A stretch of DNA of 64,000 nucleotides from positions 1 to 64,000 of the forward strand of contig CAZMYW010000022.1 in NCBI GenBank assembly GCA_964570625.1, read 5' to 3'. The stretch's first letter is position 1; each line of letters starts with the position of its first letter. This DNA comes from JBFLXB01 sp964570625 (GTDB lineage Bacteria > Nitrospirota > Nitrospiria > 2-01-FULL-66-17). The notes beneath the pieces were generated by a model. It ran no database searches. It worked only from the letters and a program-made list of their open reading frames with translations, and was not told the origin of the DNA. Shown piece after piece: positions 59,060-64,000 of the stretch. A program made the translations under genes and the position numbers.

Positions 59060-60144
59060 ACCGTGTCGTGGATCGTCGGCCGGAACGCGGAGATGCCGTG
59101 ATTGTCGCGTGTCGGGTGGACACGGTTGGTGAGCAAGATCACCGTGAGGTCTTGATCGGGATCGACCCACACCGACGTGCCGGTAAAGCCGAGGTGGCCG
59201 TACGCGCGTGGGGAGAAAAACTGGCCCGACGTTGACGGCGACGTCGGCACGGCCCACCCGAGCGTCCAACTGCCCTGCCCCAGATCAGATCGGCGGGTCA
59301 CGAACTCGGCCGTGAGATCGGCCGGCCACAACGCGGAGCGACCCAGTGCCGCCTCGCGCCACGCTCGAACCAGCCCCCTGACCCCCAGCGCATCGCCGAA
59401 GAGTCCGGCGTGTCCGGACACGCCGCCCATGGCGTAGGCGTTTTCATCGTGCACGTCTCCCCGCAGCACGCGACCTCGCCAGGCGCATTGCTCGGTTGCC
59501 GCTACGTGCCGTCCCGCCAACCAGACGTGTGCCTCGGAATGGCCTACTGGGAGGTACCCGATCGATGAGAGGTCGAGGGGACCCGTGAGGCGATCGCGAG
59601 CCAGCATATCAAGAGGGCGTTGGGCGAGGTTTTCCAGGATCGCGCCCAAGAGGATGAACCCCAGGTCGCTGTAGCGGGTTTCCGCTCCCGGCGCGAGCAC
59701 CAGCGGTTCGTGTTCGGCACACTCCACGATGCGGCGTTTGCCGGCGGAGGTGGCGATGAGCGACGAGTCCAGGGTTTGATACAGGGGTCGCCAGTCGGGG
59801 AGTCCGGCCGTGTGGGTCAACAGATGACGCACCGTGGCCCCGGCTTTCGGCCCGTCCCTCCATGCGGGCAGGTAAGCGCCGACCGGGTCATCGAGGGAGA
59901 GTCGCCGGTCGGCGACCAACGACAGCGAGAGCGCGGCGGTGACCAGCGGTTTGGTGAGCGACGCCAGATCAAACACCGTGTCCGTGCGCATCGGTTCCGC
60001 GGCGGGCACGAGCGTCGCGGAACCGTACGCCTCGAAGAACACGATCTCGCCCGCGACATCGACCAGAAGGACGGCACCCGGGAACACGCCCTTGGCGATC
60101 GCGTCGGCCATGACGTCACGAATCGGATCTGGCACGGCCGACAT
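59026..60144 (-). CDS. Beta-lactamase-family serine hydrolase
   Basis: A 372-residue protein of the class C beta-lactamase/DD-peptidase fold, with no clear signal peptide. The catalytic SxxK is in DLASLTKPLV, the YxN-like motif is YSDLGFILLG, and the third motif is HLGFTGT. Similar proteins are esterases or peptidases, and activity against antibiotics should not be assumed. ATG 60144 has GGAG upstream, but a TATAAT overlaps it; if that is the -10 box the start would be GTG 60135. It is divergent from the SirB1-type gene. Confidence 0.85.
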   Translation of the reverse strand: MSAVPDPIRDVMADAIAKGVFPGAVLLVDVAGEIVFFEAYGSATLVPAAEPMRTDTVFDLASLTKPLVTAALSLSLVADRRLSLDDPVGAYLPAWRDGPKAGATVRHLLTHTAGLPDWRPLYQTLDSSLIATSAGKRRIVECAEHEPLVLAPGAETRYSDLGFILLGAILENLAQRPLDMLARDRLTGPLDLSSIGYLPVGHSEAHVWLAGRHVAATEQCAWRGRVLRGDVHDENAYAMGGVSGHAGLFGDALGVRGLVRAWREAALGRSALWPADLTAEFVTRRSDLGQGSWTLGWAVPTSPSTSGQFFSPRAYGHLGFTGTSVWVDPDQDLTVILLTNRVHPTRDNHGISAFRPTIHDTVYRWVVGGSAR

Positions 60145-60198
60145 TATACTCCGATCTCCGAGCGGGGCGGTGCCCCGTGGTCCTGCCGAACGGTCTTG

Positions 60199-60207
60199 TG
60201 TTATGAT
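60199..60207 (+). promoter_or_regulatory. Extended -10 promoter of the SirB1-type gene
   Basis: TGTTATGAT is an extended -10 element (TG-T-TATGAT). The GTG start lies six bases after it, so the mRNA would be leaderless. It is almost the same as the element before the M24 peptidase gene. Confidence 0.5.
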
Positions 60208-60213
60208 AGCGGC

Positions 60214-61188
60214 GTGTTCGGCCTGACCAAATCCTCGTCTCCCTCGTCGCCGGGCGTACCTGCCGTGATAGGGGGCGAGGGGAACCCCCGACCGCTCTCC
60301 GATGGGGCGATCGTCGCCCTGGTCAAACTGTTGGAACACGAGTCCAAACTGGCCAATGTGGCGCTCATTCGTTCTCGACTGGAGGAACTTGGACCCGACG
60401 CGTTGCCGTGGCTCGATGCGGGGGCCGCGGAGAGTGGCCGCCAGGATGGAGCCGCTGCGGTATTGGCAATGCACATCCGGCGGCGGGCGCTTGCGGTGGA
60501 GTGGACGCGATGGGTACAGATGCCTGACGCCGACCTCGAACGCGGCGCGTTGCTGATCGACCGGTTCGGCGATCCCCAGGGCGATTCCGGTTTGGTGACA
60601 CGCGAGCTGGATCGCCTGACGGAAGAGTTGGACCGCCGTCTGGTCGGGGCGTCGGATGTCGGCGAGCGGATCGCGCGGCTCAGAGCTTTTCTGTTCACGG
60701 AGTTGGGATTCCACGGCAACACGGAATGTTACGAGGATCCGCGGAACAGTTACCTATCGTCTGTGTTGATTCGACGCTGCGGAATTCCGGTCTCCCTGTC
60801 GGTCGTGCTGTTACTGCTTGCGAAACGCCTCAACCTTCCGATCGTCGGGATTGGTATGCCGGGACATTTCCTGGTCCGATACGGCACTGAGCCGTCCGGA
60901 CCTTACCTGGATGCGTTCGGAGGGGGACGACTCTTGACGCGGGAAGACTGCGCGGCGTGGTTGCGCGCGTCTGGATTCTCCGTGGATGCGCGCCTCCTGT
61001 TGCCCGTGGGCGCGCGCTACATCGTGGCGCGCATGTTGCGAAACCTGGTAGCGGTCTTCACCAAACGAGGGGAGTCCCCGGAGGCGCAGGTCTTGACCGG
61101 GTATCTCAAGCGCGTGCTGGAGGTCTCCGAAACGGACGCCGCGAGCGGGGCCGAGATCCGACCCCGCACCGAGCAGGGACCGAAGTAG
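60214..61188 (+). CDS. SirB1-type transglutaminase-like protein
   Basis: A 324-residue protein. An N-terminal helical region (residues 25-150) precedes the SirB1/YchA core: FHGNTECYEDPRNSYLSSVL, CGIPVSLSVVLLLLAKRL, IVGIGMPGHFLVRY and YLDAFGGG, which keep the Cys, His and Asp positions of the transglutaminase fold. The family is widespread and its substrate is unknown. GTG 60214 is chosen because an extended -10 box lies six bases before it; the frame is open well upstream, into the divergent gene. Confidence 0.85.
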   Translation: MFGLTKSSSPSSPGVPAVIGGEGNPRPLSDGAIVALVKLLEHESKLANVALIRSRLEELGPDALPWLDAGAAESGRQDGAAAVLAMHIRRRALAVEWTRWVQMPDADLERGALLIDRFGDPQGDSGLVTRELDRLTEELDRRLVGASDVGERIARLRAFLFTELGFHGNTECYEDPRNSYLSSVLIRRCGIPVSLSVVLLLLAKRLNLPIVGIGMPGHFLVRYGTEPSGPYLDAFGGGRLLTREDCAAWLRASGFSVDARLLLPVGARYIVARMLRNLVAVFTKRGESPEAQVLTGYLKRVLEVSETDAASGAEIRPRTEQGPK

Positions 61189-61220
61189 CCTCGTCAGGTG
61201 TCGATGTACAGTAATCCGTC

Positions 61221-61520
61221 ATGATGATCCCGTTGCCGGCGACACCGGCCCCGGCCTCCGTCGACATCACGATTCTCGGTCGACGACGCCGCGTGCGTTC
61301 CGACGTCTCGTTGGTGTGGGCGCTGTATGACGAAGGGTACATAGCCGCCACGAACCGGTTTTGTTGGAACGGCACGTGCCTCTATTGTATGGTGACCGTG
61401 GTGTTGCCGAACACCACCATCGCCGTCCGGGTGAAAGCGTGTGAGGTCTATCCCACACCGGGGCTGGCCGTCGTCAAACTCGGCGGAGAGTTCTGCCTGC
61501 CCGCGCGTCTGGCGTCGTGA
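61221..61520 (+). CDS. Plant-type [2Fe-2S] ferredoxin-like protein
   Basis: A 99-residue protein. Residues about 48-75 show the ferredoxin pattern Cys-x4-Cys-x2-Cys (FCWNGTCLYCMVTV) and a fourth cysteine in VKACEV, with the usual beta strands on both sides (VDITILGRRRRVRSD at the start). It is small and the loop is unusual, since plant-type loops normally are Gly-rich, so cluster binding is likely but unproven. ATG 61221 or 61224 starts it. The stop overlaps the start of an ABC exporter as GTGA, an odd pairing. Confidence 0.75.
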   Translation: MMIPLPATPAPASVDITILGRRRRVRSDVSLVWALYDEGYIAATNRFCWNGTCLYCMVTVVLPNTTIAVRVKACEVYPTPGLAVVKLGGEFCLPARLAS

Positions 61521-63250
61521 AAGTCGACTTCGCCCCGTTCAAACCGCTGCTGAAGCCGCATCGCGGGGCGATGATCGAGGTCTCGCTGCTGGTGATGGGG
61601 GTCTCCGCGCTCAACCTCGCACTGTTGTGGCTCTTCCGATACTTCGTCGATCACGTCTTGGTACACCACGACACCACCGCGCTCTGGCGGATCATCTGGG
61701 CCGCGCTCGCCCTGTTCGCATTGCACAGCGTGATGTCCGTGCGCCACTACGTGGTGATCGCTCGCGTGGGCCAGCACATCGTGACTGCGTTACGGCTGCG
61801 TGTGGTGGAGCACCTGACGAAACTCTCGCTCGATTTTTTCGTCAAACGGCGAACCGGAGAGTTGATGTCCCGCGTCACCAACGATGTCGGGACGATCCAG
61901 CAGGTGGCGACGACCGTGCCCGTGGATCTGGCCAAGCAGACGGTCACGTTCGCAGGCGCGATGGCCCTGTTGCTGTATATGAACTGGCGGTTGTGCCTGG
62001 CCGTGTTGGCCGTGGTGCCGTTGGTGGTGTTGGTGGCGCGGATCTTCGGACGGCGACTCAAGGCACTCTCGACCGAAAGCCAGGACCGCAGCGCCGAGTC
62101 CGCCACGATCCTGGAGGAAATGATCTCCGGTATCAAGCTGCTCAAGTCCTTCGTGATGGAGCGCTACGAGGTCGATCGGCTCGCGGCGCAACTGGCGAGG
62201 GCCGATGCCGTGGCCTTGCGGCGCGCGACGTTGCTGGGAGTGTTCATTCCCGTGATCACGGTGCTCACGTTGATCGGCGCTCTCGGTGTGTTGTGGTACG
62301 GCGGCGTGCAGGTGATCCGAGGAGCCATGACGCCAGGGGATCTGGTGGCGTTTCTGTTATTCGGCGGAATTCTGATGGGACCGTTCTCCGCCGTGGCGCG
62401 CCTGTTCACGCAGGTGAAAGAGGCTCAAGGCGCCATGCAGCGCGTGACCGAGATCCTGAACGAGCAGCCGACGGTTCCCGACGCCCCGCGCGCGGTTCCG
62501 TTGGCGGGGGTGGCGGGACGGCTCCAGGTCCGCGACGTCGTGTTCGCCTACGACAAGGGCCGTCAGGTCCTGCAGGGCGTCAGCCTGACCGCCGAGCCGG
62601 ACCAGATCGTGGCGTTGGTCGGGCCGAGCGGGGGCGGTAAAACCACCCTAGTCCACTTGATCCACCGATTTTACGACCCCGAATCGGGCGCGATTTTCGT
62701 GGATGGTCGTGACCTCCGCTCGATTCGCCTCGCGGACCTGTATTCCCAAATTGCGTTCGTGCCGCAGGAGACCATGTTGTTCGGCGGCACGGTGGAGGAG
62801 AACATCCGATTCGGGAGGCCCTCCGCGACTCGCGAAGAGATGATCGCCGCCGCGAGCGCCGCCCACGCGCACGGGTTTATCCAGGGATTGTCGAGTGGCT
62901 ACGAAACCGTGGTGGGTGAAAAAGGCGTGCGTCTGTCTGGCGGACAGCGACAGCGACTCGCGATCGCGCGGGCGATCCTTAAAGATCCGCGGATTCTCCT
63001 ATTGGATGAGGCCACATCGGCGCTCGACAACGAGTCTGAGGTGCTGGTGCAGGACGCGCTCGACCGGCTCATGAAAGGTCGGACCACGATCGTGGTCGCC
63101 CATCGCCTGTCGACGATCCAACGCGCGGATCAGATCCTCGTGATGGACCAAGGACGAATCGTGGAACGTGGAACTCACGTCGAACTGTTGGCGAGCCGAG
63201 GCCTCTACCACCGGCTGTCGATCGCCGCGTCGACCGGGACCGGGCTGTGA
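61517..63250 (+). CDS. ABC exporter, fused membrane and ATPase domains (MsbA-like)
   Basis: A 577-residue half-transporter that works as a homodimer in the inner membrane. Six membrane spans (residues 15-310) include the coupling region FFVKRRTGELMSRVTNDV. The ATPase domain has Walker A GPSGGGKTT, Q-loop FVPQETMLF, signature RLSGGQRQRLAIARA, Walker B ILLLDEATSALD and H-loop VVAHRLSTI. It is close in form to lipid flippases such as MsbA, but the cargo is not certain. The GTG start overlaps the ferredoxin-like gene. Confidence 0.92.
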   Translation: MKVDFAPFKPLLKPHRGAMIEVSLLVMGVSALNLALLWLFRYFVDHVLVHHDTTALWRIIWAALALFALHSVMSVRHYVVIARVGQHIVTALRLRVVEHLTKLSLDFFVKRRTGELMSRVTNDVGTIQQVATTVPVDLAKQTVTFAGAMALLLYMNWRLCLAVLAVVPLVVLVARIFGRRLKALSTESQDRSAESATILEEMISGIKLLKSFVMERYEVDRLAAQLARADAVALRRATLLGVFIPVITVLTLIGALGVLWYGGVQVIRGAMTPGDLVAFLLFGGILMGPFSAVARLFTQVKEAQGAMQRVTEILNEQPTVPDAPRAVPLAGVAGRLQVRDVVFAYDKGRQVLQGVSLTAEPDQIVALVGPSGGGKTTLVHLIHRFYDPESGAIFVDGRDLRSIRLADLYSQIAFVPQETMLFGGTVEENIRFGRPSATREEMIAAASAAHAHGFIQGLSSGYETVVGEKGVRLSGGQRQRLAIARAILKDPRILLLDEATSALDNESEVLVQDALDRLMKGRTTIVVAHRLSTIQRADQILVMDQGRIVERGTHVELLASRGLYHRLSIAASTGTGL

Positions 63251-63295
63251 CCTGAGGCGTGTGTCTGGTGACCGCGGCGGAGGAGGGTGGTCGGA

Positions 63296-63700
63296 GTGAT
63301 TGAAGCGTTTGGGCCCGTGAAACAAGCCGTTGCGGACAATCGCCTGCGACTGGCGATCCTCAAGCCGAAAGCGCGTCGGCTGTTGATCCTTCCGCGTTCG
63401 AATGAGCAGCAGTGGGTGCCGATCGGCCTGCGCTGGTTTGCTCGGGTGCTGGGCGTCATTTTTGTCGGCTCGTCGTTAGCGGCCGCCTACGCTTGGGCGA
63501 CGTGGGAGTTGATGCACATGATCTTCGCGTGCACCATCAGTCTCGTGTCGCTGAGATACTTGGACCGCATCGCGGCTCACCACGTGCAGGATAAGGCCCT
63601 GGCCGACGAAGCGTTTTTCCACGCTGGTCGCGAGTCTGGTCTCATCGAATTGGAGAAGATCCCCGAGCCCGGCACGGCGTCGCCGCGGCCCTCGTACTGA
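63296..63700 (+). CDS. Membrane protein of unknown function
   Basis: A 134-residue protein with a basic N-terminal region (RLAILKPKARRLLILPRS), a first membrane span near residues 48-68 (ARVLGVIFVGSSLAAAYAW), a second near 75-90 (IFACTISLVSL) and an acidic C-terminal tail. I do not recognise the family. GTG 63296 is chosen with GGAGGAGG upstream; GTG 63287 is an alternative. It follows the ABC exporter by 45 bases and may belong to the same transcript. Confidence 0.6.
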   Translation: MIEAFGPVKQAVADNRLRLAILKPKARRLLILPRSNEQQWVPIGLRWFARVLGVIFVGSSLAAAYAWATWELMHMIFACTISLVSLRYLDRIAAHHVQDKALADEAFFHAGRESGLIELEKIPEPGTASPRPSY

Positions 63701-63751
63701 CCTCCTCGCCGCCGGCGCACTGTTCGGAGCGTCTTCGCGTCGGTGGCCGAT

Positions 63752-64000
63752 CTACTTCAGGTGCGCTCGGCACAGCTCTTCGATCGGTTCAACCCGTGGA
63801 CCCGTCAGCCCATCACGGACGGCGGCCTCGCAGTCCAAGGTCATGAGGTAGTCCACGAGGTGTTCCAGTCCGGCTACGGTGAATGCGGTTCCGAAATGGT
63901 CGGGCATCGCTGATTCGGAGGGGCTCCCTCGCTGTTCGAACCCGGGGACGATAAATGCGCTAGGGGAGAGGATCGATTGGATAACGTATTCGCGCGGTGT
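63752..64000 (-). CDS. Class I cytochrome c, C-terminal part (cut by window edge)
   Basis: The last 82 codons of a minus-strand gene entering from the right edge. They read REYVIQSILSPSAFIVPGFE, then SAMPDHFGTAF and LEHLVDYLMTL, which is the distal half of a small cytochrome c: the Met of AMPDHF is the likely axial haem ligand, and LVDYLMTL is the closing helix. The CXXCH site must lie upstream, outside the window. The tail after residue 55 is an extra segment. It is convergent with the membrane protein gene, 51 bases apart. Confidence 0.75.
   Translation of the reverse strand, partial: TPREYVIQSILSPSAFIVPGFEQRGSPSESAMPDHFGTAFTVAGLEHLVDYLMTLDCEAAVRDGLTGPRVEPIEELCRAHLK

Noticed and set aside
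59026..60144. Antibiotic-resistance beta-lactamase
   Set aside because: The fold and SxxK motif are shared with many esterases and peptidases, and no signal peptide is seen. Resistance cannot be claimed.
1..64000. CRISPR array, tRNA or rRNA genes, replication origin
   Set aside because: No regularly spaced short repeats were seen. The repeats found are long, palindromic and scattered. No tRNA-like, rRNA-like or origin-like sequence was recognised by eye; a covariance-model search would be needed to exclude small RNAs.

Overview
The window is GC-rich chromosomal DNA from a Gram-negative, two-membrane bacterium: it encodes LolA, secreted lipoproteins, an outer-membrane beta-barrel, FtsK and a full nuoA-N operon. 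Multihaem c-type cytochromes with NHL beta-propellers, a type-E style succinate dehydrogenase/fumarate reductase pair, a mitochondrial-type aconitase and a stand-alone NuoF homologue fit Nitrospirota or a neighbouring lineage (NC10 is an alternative). That placement is inference from gene content; no rRNA or marker tree is available here.

Layout. 1-1115: the end of an IS3-type element, a gene scrap, and a DUF4160/DUF2442 pair whose first gene carries an in-frame stop. 1153-3399: aconitase. 3681-5959: NfeD and SPFH membrane proteins, then an Fpg/Nei DNA glycosylase. 6182-18979 (minus strand): a ten-gene cluster from one promoter, in transcription order pentahaem cytochrome, NHL lipoprotein, tetrahaem cytochrome, parvulin isomerase, outer-membrane beta-barrel, NHL lipoprotein, 12-haem-type cytochrome and three secreted SUMF1-domain proteins. 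Its cytochromes carry the motif order of the Geobacter nanowire cytochrome OmcE, so this is the best candidate for an extracellular electron-transfer system. 18980-19567 has no gene but holds two promoters and a repeat. 19568-28704: ftsK, lolA, an ABC-2 exporter, a large hybrid sensor kinase with a degenerate GGDEF domain, yajQ and a HAD phosphatase. 28824-31019: a PEGA protein, a DksA-type regulator, a small membrane protein and a MidA/NDUFAF7-type methyltransferase. 31141-46201: the complete nuoA-N operon (complex I). 46389-64000: a TPR membrane protein, an inositol-phosphatase-family enzyme, an M24 peptidase, a thioesterase, sdhB-sdhE, mdh, an orphan nuoF homologue, erpA, a ferredoxin, CBS and HNH proteins, gamma-carbonic anhydrase, a serine hydrolase, a SirB1-type protein, a 2Fe-2S protein coupled to an ABC exporter, and the 3' end of a cytochrome c gene.

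Ten copies of two related palindromic repeat families (about 125-175 bp) lie in the intergenic gaps. In seven of them the same end lies 0-3 bases after the stop codon of a neighbouring gene and the element points away from that gene; three interrupt the nuo operon. The copies extend several neighbouring reading frames artificially, so starts were chosen inside the conserved protein. Many genes are joined by 4-base GTGA or ATGA overlaps, and several promoters place the -10 box so close to the start codon that the mRNA would be leaderless.

Metabolically the window joins TCA or reverse-TCA enzymes (aconitase, malate dehydrogenase, SdhB/SdhE) to complex I and to a possible outward electron conduit, as expected of a respiring chemolithotroph or metal-cycling organism. 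That overall physiology is inferred.
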